Shown here: positions 26,941-35,312 of the stretch, one piece after another
How positions within the stretch are numbered: position 1 is the stretch's first letter
Layout of the letters: each line of letters begins with the position of its first letter
NCBI GenBank assembly: GCA_905479495.1
Contig: CAJQMR010000013.1
Location: 310,001-374,000 of the forward strand
DNA: 64,000 bases
Reading direction: 5' to 3'
Source of the DNA: an uncultured Anaerolineae bacterium
GTDB taxonomy: Bacteria > Chloroflexota > Anaerolineae > Promineifilales > Promineifilaceae
Program-made: the position numbers and the translations under genes
The notes under the pieces: generated by a model
Database searches by the model: none
What the model saw: the letters and a program-made list of their open reading frames with translations, nothing else
What the model was told of the DNA's origin: nothing

Positions 26941-29900
26941 ATGCAGCGCCGTATTGGGTTTCTTTTCCTCAGCTTAACCATTGCGCTAGGCTTGATAGCG
27001 TTTCTTCTCTGGAATGCTGCGCAGTTTAGCATTGTTTACGCTGCCCCGTCAGTAGAAAAAATCGAGCCAGCCTTGCTGGACGCCCTGGCTGAGGGCACGG
27101 CCGTTCGCTTCATAGCCGACTTGGCTGAAACGGCCGCTTTGCCATCCCCCACCGCTGCTGATCCCGACGCACAACACACGGCCGTTCTCCAAACCTTGCA
27201 ACAAACCGCCGCCAACAGCCAAATCAACGCCATAAACATATTGGACAAGCTAGCGGCTGAAGGTAGTGTTACGGCCGTTCACCCCCTGTGGATTGTGAAC
27301 AGCATCGCCGCTACTGGGAATCTAACGGCCGTACAAACCATTGCCAGCCTGCCAGAAGTGGCGCAGGTACGGCTGGATGCCATTGTGCAGCAAATTAGCC
27401 CGACAGATGCGCTCACCGACACCCTGTTAGCCGTGAACGCCGCTGTTGTTACCGGCCCGGTCGCCAGCTGGGGCATCGAAAAAATAAACGCCCCCGCTGT
27501 CTGGCACGGGTTGGGCATCGATGGCAGCGGCGTCGTTGTGGCCATCATGGACACAGGCGTGGATTGGCAACACCCAGACCTGGCCGAAAATTATCGCGGC
27601 AATCAGGGAGGCACGGTCGATCACAGCGGTAGTTGGTTCAACGCAGTTCTCCCCACGGACACCGTCCCAGTCGATAACTTTGGGCATGGCACACACGTAG
27701 CCGGAACGGCCGTAGGCCACAACGGTATCGGGGTCGCGCCAGGGGCCAGTTGGATTGCCGTCAATGTGGCCGATTCGCAGGGCTTCATCTGGGAAAGCGA
27801 TGCCCATCGCGGCTTTGAATGGCTGTTGGCCCCCAATGGCGACATCTCGCTGGCCCCAGATGTGGTCAACAACTCCTGGGGCAGTGGGCTGCCCAACACG
27901 ATGTTTGTAGAAGATATTACGGCTTTGCAAGCCGCCAACATTAACGTTGTGTTTTCAGCCGGCAACAGCGGCCCGCTTCCTGGAACCGTTGGCTATCCTG
28001 CCGGGAATGCTGGTGTGCTGTCCGTGGGGGCCAGCGATGAGATCGACGAAGTTGCCTGGTTTTCCTCACGCGGGCCATCAAGCCTCACTGATGAACAAAA
28101 GCCGTGGCTGGTGGCGCCCGGTTGGCAAATCTGGTCCGCCCAGCCCGGTGGAACATATGGTTTCAACAGCGGCACTTCCATGGCAGCCCCGCACGTCACA
28201 GGAGCCATTGCTTTATTGCTGAGCGCCAATCCCAACATGACACGCTCGGAAGTGAATCAGATTTTGGCGGAAACGGCCGTTCCCCTCGCCCCAGACTATC
28301 CCAATAATGACAGTGGCTGGGGCCGCCTGGATGCCTATGCTGCCGTTACCAGCCAAGCCGCTGCCGGGCAGCTCACCGGGCAACTTTTGGCCGATGGTGT
28401 GCCGCTGCCCAACGCCGTAGTCACCATCACCACCCCGTCCGGGGCAATGCTGCCTTTTGTGACGGATGGAAACGGCCGTTACACAGCCAACGTACAAAGC
28501 GGCAGCTACACCCTCACCAGCCAGCCGTTTGGCTACACGCAAACCACGATCAACAACGTGATAGTAACTGATGGGCAAACCACCACCCGCAACATTTCAG
28601 TAAATTTACTGCCCAATGGTCGGGTGGAGGGTATCGTGCGCGCCGTCAGCGGGTATGCGCCTCTGGCCAATGCCCAAATCGAGGTGGTCGGCACGCCCAT
28701 CACCATGATGACGGATGGAAACGGCCGTTTCGACATCACCCTACCTACCGGCAGTTACGAACTCATTGTCCGCAAAACGGGCTACCAGCAGCAGCGGGCT
28801 GAGGTGTGGTTGGCGGACGGAACGGCCGTTACGCAATATTTCTTCCTGGCCGATGCGCCCACCATCCTGCTGGTAGACAGCGGGCACTGGCATTTTAGCA
28901 GCCAGTCTGACTTATACAGCGAAGCGCTCAATGCCCTGAACTATAGCTTCGATACCTGGACCGTGCGCGACCCCATTGCTGACACACCTGGCCTGGCTGA
29001 TTTGACACCATACGACTCAGTCGTTTGGTCCAGCCCGCAAGATTCCCCGGGCTATCTGGGCCTCAACACTGTAATCACAGATTATTTGGGCTTGGGCGGA
29101 CATCTGTTCATCAGTGGACAAAATGTGGGGGTTTGGGATGGTGTGGGCCTAAATACGCAACTATGGTGGTACCGCGATTTGAACGCCAGCTTCTTGGGCA
29201 AAACGGCCGTTACCAACACCATCTCCGGCAGCAGCGAATCACTTTTTAGCGGTCTCAGCTTTAACTTAAACGGCGGCAGCAGCAGCAATAACCAAATCTC
29301 GCCGGATATTTCTGGACCACGCCTCGACCTTTTGTCTGATCCTGCTTTTGTTTATGAGAATGGCCAGGCTGCTGGATTGACAGCGGGCTACTGCACCCCG
29401 TTCCGGCTGGTTTATCTGGGCTTTGGCCTGGAAGGTGTGCCAGAAGCCACTGATCGGGCGGATATTTTAGCCCGCAGCTTCACTTATTTTGCGCAGCCAC
29501 GGGTGCAGCTAGGCGTACAGATTTTCCCCGAAGCCATCGACGAGCTGGCAATTCCTGGTGAGCAAATGACCTACACGCTGAAACTTTTCAACCGCAGCGA
29601 GACGCTCACGGACACGTTCACGCTCTCCATTACCGGGGCCGATTGGCCCACCAGCCTGCTGACCAAAACGCTCACCCTGGGGCCGTGCCAATCGGGCCTA
29701 ACGGTGCTGTCGCTGGACGTTCCGCCAGATTTGCCACCGGATGCGGTGGACAGTTTGCGCGTTACGGCCGTTTCCCAAAACAATCCAACCACCAACGCGC
29801 AACTCACCGTGCAGCATAAATCCCCCGGCAACATTTTGTTTGTAGACGATGATCGTTGGTATGACCAAACTGATGAACTGACCGCCGCGCTAGACAGCAT

Positions 29901-31218
29901 GGGCTTCACCTACGATACCTGGGACACAGGACACGCTGCCGATTCGCGCAACGGGCCACCGCTGCCGCTGCTGGCCCAGTATGATTTTGTCATCTGGTAC
30001 ACGGGCTACGACTGGTTCCAACCAATCACGCCTGCCGAAAATCAAGCATTGGCGGCGTATCTGGCTCAAGGGGGACGATTGTTCCTCACCAGCCAGGATT
30101 TTCTGTATTATCATCATCAGACAGCCCTGGCGAAGACCTATTTTGGCGTGGCAGATTATTGGGAAACGGTAGAGCCGACGCAGTTGATTGGTGCCGGGCA
30201 TACGGCCGTTTCCGCCGAAGCCATGCCGCCCGTCCCACTGGACTTCACCCCCTACCAAAATCACGCCGACGGCATTGTGCCCGCGCCCCACAGCCAGCCT
30301 TTCTTCTGGCACGATCGGGCGCTGCCTGCTGGCACTGCCACGGCGGGCGACAATTGGCGTGCCGTCTTTTGGGCCGTGCCTTTTGAAACAATCACCCCCA
30401 CCCGGCAGGCGGAGGTGATGAACCGGGTAATAGGCTGGCTGAGCGATTTAGGCGACTCTAGCTTTACGGTGGATCAGCGTGTGGGGCTGATTGGCGAACC
30501 GCGCACGTACACGATTACGGTGCAGCAAATGGACAATGGGGTAAGCAATGCAGTGTGGCTCACGAACACGCTCTCCACCTGGCTGCAAATCGATCTGGAT
30601 ACGGTGACAGGTGGCGCAACATACGATCCGGCCACACGTCAGCTCACCTGGTCTGGCACGCTACCCAGCGGCGGCAGCCATACCATCGTCTATCAGGCTA
30701 CACCGCAAGGGCCGCTGCCGTGGGGCCAGATGCTGGAAAACACGTTGGAACTGCACGACGGGCGGCACGATCTAACATTCACACGCAAAGCAACCAGTTG
30801 GGTCAATGCCCCGGAAATTGTGGCCACGATGACGGCCGTTCCCAACCAACCGTTAGCGGCTAATATGTTTATCTACACGGTGGGACTGCAAAATATGGGG
30901 CTGGCCCCGTCTCAGCAGATCTCCACCGTGGTGAGCCTACCCAATGCCTTCCACATCGTCACCGACACGCTAACCAGCAGCGCAGGCAGCGCCGCTGTGG
31001 GGGATCGTCGTCTGTATTGGAGCGGGGATTTAGCCGTAGCAGAATCGGTGACGCTCACCCTGGTACTCACGCGGGAAATAACGGCCGTTCCACAGCAGGT
31101 TGCCGTCACCGCCTTGATAGATGATGGGGTCACCTCACCGGCATTTTTTATTCAGTGGGAGCAGCTGCCTGTCTACACGCAATATTTCCCAATCGTTTGG
31201 CACGTAAAAAATCCGTGA
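26941..31218 (+). CDS. Large secreted subtilisin-family (S8) protease
   Basis: A 1425-residue extracellular serine protease. A signal segment (about 5-35, ending YAA) comes first, then a propeptide. The catalytic domain spans about 175-470 with Asp204 in MDTGVD, His249 in GHGTHVAGTA, Asn342 in SAGNSG and Ser413 in NSGTSMAAPH. Two carboxypeptidase-regulatory-like beta domains follow (about 475-635, each with TDGNGR). Then come repeated ILFVDDD/LLVDSG-type domains and DUF11-like Ig repeats (about 860-1400). The C-terminus ends YFPIVWHVKNP. It contains about 14 copies of ACGGCCGT, mostly read as Thr-Ala-Val. I prefer the ATG at 26941 over 26932 because the latter is in the -10 box. Probably degrades external protein or processes surface proteins. 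Confidence 0.92.
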   Translation: MQRRIGFLFLSLTIALGLIAFLLWNAAQFSIVYAAPSVEKIEPALLDALAEGTAVRFIADLAETAALPSPTAADPDAQHTAVLQTLQQTAANSQINAINILDKLAAEGSVTAVHPLWIVNSIAATGNLTAVQTIASLPEVAQVRLDAIVQQISPTDALTDTLLAVNAAVVTGPVASWGIEKINAPAVWHGLGIDGSGVVVAIMDTGVDWQHPDLAENYRGNQGGTVDHSGSWFNAVLPTDTVPVDNFGHGTHVAGTAVGHNGIGVAPGASWIAVNVADSQGFIWESDAHRGFEWLLAPNGDISLAPDVVNNSWGSGLPNTMFVEDITALQAANINVVFSAGNSGPLPGTVGYPAGNAGVLSVGASDEIDEVAWFSSRGPSSLTDEQKPWLVAPGWQIWSAQPGGTYGFNSGTSMAAPHVTGAIALLLSANPNMTRSEVNQILAETAVPLAPDYPNNDSGWGRLDAYAAVTSQAAAGQLTGQLLADGVPLPNAVVTITTPSGAMLPFVTDGNGRYTANVQSGSYTLTSQPFGYTQTTINNVIVTDGQTTTRNISVNLLPNGRVEGIVRAVSGYAPLANAQIEVVGTPITMMTDGNGRFDITLPTGSYELIVRKTGYQQQRAEVWLADGTAVTQYFFLADAPTILLVDSGHWHFSSQSDLYSEALNALNYSFDTWTVRDPIADTPGLADLTPYDSVVWSSPQDSPGYLGLNTVITDYLGLGGHLFISGQNVGVWDGVGLNTQLWWYRDLNASFLGKTAVTNTISGSSESLFSGLSFNLNGGSSSNNQISPDISGPRLDLLSDPAFVYENGQAAGLTAGYCTPFRLVYLGFGLEGVPEATDRADILARSFTYFAQPRVQLGVQIFPEAIDELAIPGEQMTYTLKLFNRSETLTDTFTLSITGADWPTSLLTKTLTLGPCQSGLTVLSLDVPPDLPPDAVDSLRVTAVSQNNPTTNAQLTVQHKSPGNILFVDDDRWYDQTDELTAALDSMGFTYDTWDTGHAADSRNGPPLPLLAQYDFVIWYTGYDWFQPITPAENQALAAYLAQGGRLFLTSQDFLYYHHQTALAKTYFGVADYWETVEPTQLIGAGHTAVSAEAMPPVPLDFTPYQNHADGIVPAPHSQPFFWHDRALPAGTATAGDNWRAVFWAVPFETITPTRQAEVMNRVIGWLSDLGDSSFTVDQRVGLIGEPRTYTITVQQMDNGVSNAVWLTNTLSTWLQIDLDTVTGGATYDPATRQLTWSGTLPSGGSHTIVYQATPQGPLPWGQMLENTLELHDGRHDLTFTRKATSWVNAPEIVATMTAVPNQPLAANMFIYTVGLQNMGLAPSQQISTVVSLPNAFHIVTDTLTSSAGSAAVGDRRLYWSGDLAVAESVTLTLVLTREITAVPQQVAVTALIDDGVTSPAFFIQWEQLPVYTQYFPIVWHVKNP

Positions 31219-31326
31219 GTATGCTGCTTAACAGACCCAAAGACCCATACACAGTCCCTATACAAAATCAAATGAATCAGATATGATCTAGGCATTGCTG
31301 AATCCAAGAACACTTAAGAGGCAAAG

Positions 31327-31722
31327 ATGCTGAATAACACGATGCAGGAAAATGTAAAAATAGCCTATGTAGAAGACGAGCCAAGTATTGCGCAGTTGCT
31401 GGTCAGTGGCTTGGGGTTGTTTGGCATCGAAGTTAAGCCTGTCTTCATGAGTGCCGAGGATTTGCTGAGTAAAGTTGAAGGTCCCGAACTGGCCGAAGTA
31501 GATCTGTTTTTCTTTGACATTCGCCTACCAAAGATGACGGGCATGGAGTTGGCTAACAAATTACGCGAACATGGGGAGGAACGGCCGTTTGTCCTCGTGA
31601 GCGCCTGGCCCGCGCCTGCTGCAGAGGATCTACAAAAACTTGGGGCCGAGTTCCTGCCCAAGCCCTTCGACTTCCCCGACGTTATTCAAACCATCCAAAA
31701 ACTAGCCAAACAGACCAAGTAG
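31327..31722 (+). CDS. Single-domain response regulator (receiver)
   Basis: A 131-residue CheY-like receiver with no output domain. The acidic pair is in YVEDEPS, the phospho-acceptor Asp is in FFDIRLP, the switch Ser is in LVSAWP and the Lys is in PKPFDF. Phosphorylation partner unknown; no kinase gene is adjacent, though kinases lie at 38966 and 44993. AGAGGCAAAG precedes the ATG. Contains one ACGGCCGT, read as Arg-Pro. Confidence 0.93.
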   Translation: MLNNTMQENVKIAYVEDEPSIAQLLVSGLGLFGIEVKPVFMSAEDLLSKVEGPELAEVDLFFFDIRLPKMTGMELANKLREHGEERPFVLVSAWPAPAAEDLQKLGAEFLPKPFDFPDVIQTIQKLAKQTK

Positions 31723-31728
31723 TCATTT

Positions 31729-31763
31729 GGTAATCCGTATTCGGTGATCGGTAATCAGTGAAT
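31729..31763. repeat. Heptad repeat after the receiver gene
   Basis: GGTAATC, CGTATTC, GGTGATC and GGTAATC follow one another in exact 7-base phase, then AGTGAATC. The block starts 7 bases after the receiver's stop codon, between convergent genes (31722 and 31804). Confidence 0.7.
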
Positions 31764-31803
31764 CCACTGGTCACCCGTCACTTTTTGCTGAATTACTTTC
31801 CTC

Positions 31804-32295
31804 CTACCCAGACGATACATCTGCTAAACGCGCCCCGGTGAGCTTATGCAAGTCCGCAGGAGCCAGCTTGATTTGCGTCCCGCGCTCGCCAGCACTCACA
31901 TAAATCTGCGGCTGTTCCAGTGCCAGCTCATCCAAATAGATGGTAAACCCCTTGTTAATCAGTGCCAACGGCGAAATACCGCCAACCTGTAAACCCGTCA
32001 TCTCTTCGGCTTGCTGGTGTGTGGCCATCTTCAACTTCTTAACCTTGTTTAGCTTGGCCAGCTTTTTCAGGTCCAGTTGGCGATTGGCGGGGATGACAAC
32101 AAGGAGGGGTTTGCTGGGGGAACGGCCGTCTTGCGGCGCAGCCACCACTAATGTTTTAAACACCTGCTCTGGTGGTACATCCAGCTGCAACGCAATTTTC
32201 TCCGCATCACGCTCACTGGCATCATAGGAAACAGCGTCATAGGAAACCTTTTTACCCTCTAGCAAACGCATCGCCAACGTTTTGTTCACTGCCAT
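31804..32295 (-). CDS. ybaK: Cys-tRNA(Pro) deacylase, YbaK/EbsC family
   Basis: A 163-residue editing protein that hydrolyses mischarged Cys-tRNA(Pro). It shows the YbaK pattern: FKTLVV, LLVVIPANRQLDLKKLAK, TGLQVGGISPLA, and DELALEQPQIYVSAGERGTQIKL with ending DLHKLTGA. I chose the ATG at 32295, which has GGGGAG 7 bases before it; a longer frame starts at 32337 with no support. The N-terminus contains a 15-base direct repeat giving VSYDAVSYDA. It overlaps nothing but starts 4 bases after the upstream gene's stop at 32300. Confidence 0.93.
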   Translation of the reverse strand: MAVNKTLAMRLLEGKKVSYDAVSYDASERDAEKIALQLDVPPEQVFKTLVVAAPQDGRSPSKPLLVVIPANRQLDLKKLAKLNKVKKLKMATHQQAEEMTGLQVGGISPLALINKGFTIYLDELALEQPQIYVSAGERGTQIKLAPADLHKLTGARLADVSSG

Positions 32296-32299
32296 CTTG

Positions 32300-32836
32300 T
32301 CACTCCCCTGGCAAATACCCCAGCTCACGCATGGCATTACGCAGAGGTGAATCGTCTGTCAGCACCATAGCACCGACGCGCCACTGCCCATGCCCACCCA
32401 TAAAAAGATAGCGCTGGTCGGCATGCGTGCCATCCAAGGGAACAAGTAATTGGGTAACGCCATTCATGCGTATGCGGCTATTAAAAGAGATGTCTTGGCC
32501 ATAGTACGACTCAATCACCAATTCCTCTTCCGCATAGCGGCGCAAGGTTTCATCTGACAGGCCAATAGAAACCAAGGCATTGTTATCGAAGCCATTAGAA
32601 AACGTTTCGGTCAAGGCTTGAGACAGCTCCGTAAATCCAGGTGCGCCGGGCTGAAGCTCAATTGTCTGGCCATATTCCCGTACCACAATGCGCGTTGGCT
32701 GGAAAGTGGGCTGAATCGGGAGAAACCAAAAAATGTTGCCCGTGTTTAAAGCATTGATTGCCCAGAAAATCAGAAGAAAGGCGAAAACCAAAATAAGCAA
32801 TGGCTCACGCAATTTAAATTTCGGTAAAGTTTCCAT
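32300..32836 (-). CDS. Membrane-anchored protein of unknown function
   Basis: A 178-residue protein not recognised. One hydrophobic segment near residues 12-35 (LLILVFAFLLIFWAI) anchors it; the rest is an extracytoplasmic, mixed alpha/beta domain with no Cys and no known motif. No ribosome site is seen; a TATATT lies 5 bases upstream of the ATG, which could mean another leaderless start. It is co-directional with the deacylase gene 4 bases downstream, likely the same transcript. The 276-base gap to the amylase holds promoters in both directions and nothing else. Confidence 0.65.
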   Translation of the reverse strand: METLPKFKLREPLLILVFAFLLIFWAINALNTGNIFWFLPIQPTFQPTRIVVREYGQTIELQPGAPGFTELSQALTETFSNGFDNNALVSIGLSDETLRRYAEEELVIESYYGQDISFNSRIRMNGVTQLLVPLDGTHADQRYLFMGGHGQWRVGAMVLTDDSPLRNAMRELGYLPGE

Positions 32837-33112
32837 ATAAAATATAATCCTTTGGTAGTTTAACCGGGCAACAACAATTCCTTAAAACAATACAGGTTCA
32901 AACTACAAATATTGGCATTTTGTCAAAGTGAGCAAATTGCTTTCCTATAATTTCAACAATTTTTCCGCATTTACTCGGATAATCAGCCAAATCGTTTCGG
33001 ATTTTCCACCAAAACGCATTGCAGACTACATAAATTGGTACTCTTTCCTTAAAATAGATCATTAATCATTATAGAAAACGGCCTATAATAGGAGCATGAG
33101 GAGACTTGTTAA

Positions 33113-34576
33113 ATGAGCATTACAACCCCAGATTGGGTGAAGGACGCTGTATTCTACCAAATATTTCCCGATCGTTTTGCCAAGAGCGGCCGTTTTGGCC
33201 AAAATGGGTATCTACCCAAGCCAAGCAATCTTCAGCCTTGGGGGTCTACGCCAACGTTTCATGGGTTTCAGGGGGGTGATTTACTCGGTGTCACAGAAAA
33301 ATTACCCTATTTGCAAGATTTAGGCATCAATGCCATTTATCTAAATCCGGTCTTCGCGTCCGCTTCCAATCATCGTTACCACACGCACGACTATTATCAT
33401 GTTGATCCGATCCTGGGTGGGAATGAAGCATTGACCCAACTATTGGATGAAGCGCATAAGCGCAACATACGGGTGATCCTGGATGGCGTTTTCAATCATG
33501 CCAGCCGGGGCTTTTTTCAATTTAATCATTTGATGGAATGCGGTCAGGAATCGCCTTACACTGATTGGTTTAATGTTCATGGCTGGCCCGTGAATGCCTT
33601 TCGTGAAGACCAATCGCCCAATTTTGATGCCTGGTGGGGTATTCCTTCTCTGCCAAAGTTCAATACCAACACACCTGCTGTTCGTGAGTTTCTGTGGCGT
33701 GTGGCTACCCATTGGCTTAAGCAAGGGATCGATGGCTGGCGGCTGGATGTGCCTAATGAAATTGATGATGATGATTTTTGGCGTGAATTTCGTCGCCGTT
33801 GCAAGAGCGTAAATTCCGATGCCTACATTGTGGGCGAACTATGGGGCGAGGCCAATCGTTGGCTGCAGGGCGATCAATTTGATGGCCAGATGAACTATTT
33901 ATTTACCCGAGCAGCCCTTGGGTATTTCTCTGGTCACAACATGGACCAAACAGACACGGTACGAATGGGGTATGGGTATATTCAGCCGCTAAACGCCACG
34001 CAGTTTGCGACAGAGCTAGACCGTGTGTTTAACAAATTGTATGACCCAGAAATTGTTCTGTCGCAAATGAATATGCTGGGCAGTCACGACACTCCCCGCA
34101 CGCTGACCATCGCCCGTCACGACAAAACGGCTCTGCGACTGATGTATCTGTGCCAGATGACGGTACCAGGTGCGCCAAACATCTACTATGGCGATGAAAT
34201 TGGTATGTCGGGTGCCCATGACCCTTACTGTCGCGGGGCATTTCCCTGGCATGATGAAGGCAGCTGGGATACAACGTTGCTTGAAGATATTAAACAATTT
34301 ATCCAGTTGAGGCATGATTTCCCGGTGCTACGTCGGGGCAATTTTAGCATTATGTATGCCAATGAGTGTGTGGTTGTTTATCAGCGAAAGTACCGGGGGC
34401 AAACGGCCGTTATTGCCTTTAACCTGGGTGAACAAGAAGAATTAATCATTGCCCCACCTGGCTTTGCCCTACATCTAGAAGAAAAATTGAATCCAAATGG
34501 ACAACCATTTACGGCCAATTCCACCATGACGTTGCCGCCAAGAAACGGCCGTGTCTGGATTGATGACCTTCAGTAA
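33113..34576 (+). CDS. GH13 alpha-amylase family glycoside hydrolase
   Basis: A 487-residue (beta/alpha)8 enzyme. Region I is DGVFNHA, region II GWRLDVPNE with nucleophile Asp212, region III VGELWGEAN with acid/base Glu242, and region IV LGSHDTPR with Asp326. The start DWVKDAVFYQIFPDRF and short length without an N-terminal domain suggest a cytoplasmic cyclomaltodextrinase/neopullulanase-like or maltogenic-type enzyme that cleaves maltodextrins. No signal peptide. GAGGAG lies 12 bases before the ATG; a TATAAT at 33084-33089 is the likely -10 box. It is a single gene. Confidence 0.93.
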   Translation: MSITTPDWVKDAVFYQIFPDRFAKSGRFGQNGYLPKPSNLQPWGSTPTFHGFQGGDLLGVTEKLPYLQDLGINAIYLNPVFASASNHRYHTHDYYHVDPILGGNEALTQLLDEAHKRNIRVILDGVFNHASRGFFQFNHLMECGQESPYTDWFNVHGWPVNAFREDQSPNFDAWWGIPSLPKFNTNTPAVREFLWRVATHWLKQGIDGWRLDVPNEIDDDDFWREFRRRCKSVNSDAYIVGELWGEANRWLQGDQFDGQMNYLFTRAALGYFSGHNMDQTDTVRMGYGYIQPLNATQFATELDRVFNKLYDPEIVLSQMNMLGSHDTPRTLTIARHDKTALRLMYLCQMTVPGAPNIYYGDEIGMSGAHDPYCRGAFPWHDEGSWDTTLLEDIKQFIQLRHDFPVLRRGNFSIMYANECVVVYQRKYRGQTAVIAFNLGEQEELIIAPPGFALHLEEKLNPNGQPFTANSTMTLPPRNGRVWIDDLQ

Positions 34577-34648
34577 ATTGATTCTTCACTTTTTGCGTAT
34601 CCTTAACGGCTTTATTGTTGGAGAATCGCTATTATTTGAAGATACCGG

Positions 34649-34664
34649 TTACCTGTTCAGGTAA
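34649..34664. promoter_or_regulatory. Operator-like dyad upstream of signalling operon
   Basis: TTACCTG and CAGGTAA form a 7-2-7 dyad in the 295-base gap before the receiver gene. The gap (34577-34871) otherwise holds only a -10-like box. Protein binding is a guess. Confidence 0.25.
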
Positions 34665-34848
34665 ATGTGTTTTATTTTGCACAAATTTTGGTGGGAAATG
34701 GCCGTTTACTTGAACCAAATTGCAGCACCGTTTAATATAGACGTTAATCCAGAAAGTAAGCCGCCATCGTTTTACTTATGTAATTGGCTTAAATGGAGCC
34801 TTTGATCCGCCATACACATGCCGCAAAAATGTAATCCGGTTTTCTAAA

Positions 34849-34854
34849 TATAAT
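34849..34854 (+). promoter_or_regulatory. Candidate -10 box of the signalling operon
   Basis: TATAAT 18 bases before the receiver gene's ATG at 34872, giving a leader of roughly 10 bases that still includes AAGG. No clear -35 is seen, so an activator may be needed. Confidence 0.4.
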
Positions 34855-34871
34855 AAAAAGGTAGACACCCT

Positions 34872-35306
34872 ATGAGTAATGCCTCCGTAAGAACGCCAGT
34901 TGATCCCAAAGATGCCTACATTCTTGTTGTTGAAGATAATGTTTCCAACTTTGTTCTAATTGCCCGCCTGCTCGCATTTATGGGCGTGCAAAAATGCGAA
35001 TGGAAAACAACCGGCTGGGGTGTTGTGGATTTTGCTAACACAATGTCCCGTGTCGATTTAATCCTCATGGACCTCCGCTTACCTCATGAAGATGGCTACG
35101 AAGCCCTCAAGCAAATTCGTACGGATCCCCATTTGCAAAACACGCTGGTTGTTGTAGTTACCGCTCACGGCAGCAGCGTCGAGATGCAAAAAGCACGCGA
35201 CGCTGGTTTTGATGGCTTCCTATCCAAACCATTAGATGCCGATCGTTTCCCAGAGCAAATCAAGCAAATCCTAAGCGGAGAGTCTGTGTGGGACTTGGGA
35301 ATCTAG
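34872..35306 (+). CDS. Single-domain response regulator (receiver)
   Basis: A 144-residue CheY/Spo0F-like receiver: acidic residues in VVEDNVSN, phospho-acceptor Asp in LMDLRLPHEDG, Thr in VVVTAHG and Lys in LSKPLD. No output domain. First gene of a five-gene operon, 6 bases before the multi-GAF gene, so it probably receives phosphate from the large kinase at 38966-43009. It begins 18 bases after a -10-like box. Confidence 0.93.
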   Translation: MSNASVRTPVDPKDAYILVVEDNVSNFVLIARLLAFMGVQKCEWKTTGWGVVDFANTMSRVDLILMDLRLPHEDGYEALKQIRTDPHLQNTLVVVVTAHGSSVEMQKARDAGFDGFLSKPLDADRFPEQIKQILSGESVWDLGI

Positions 35307-35312
35307 GCCATT

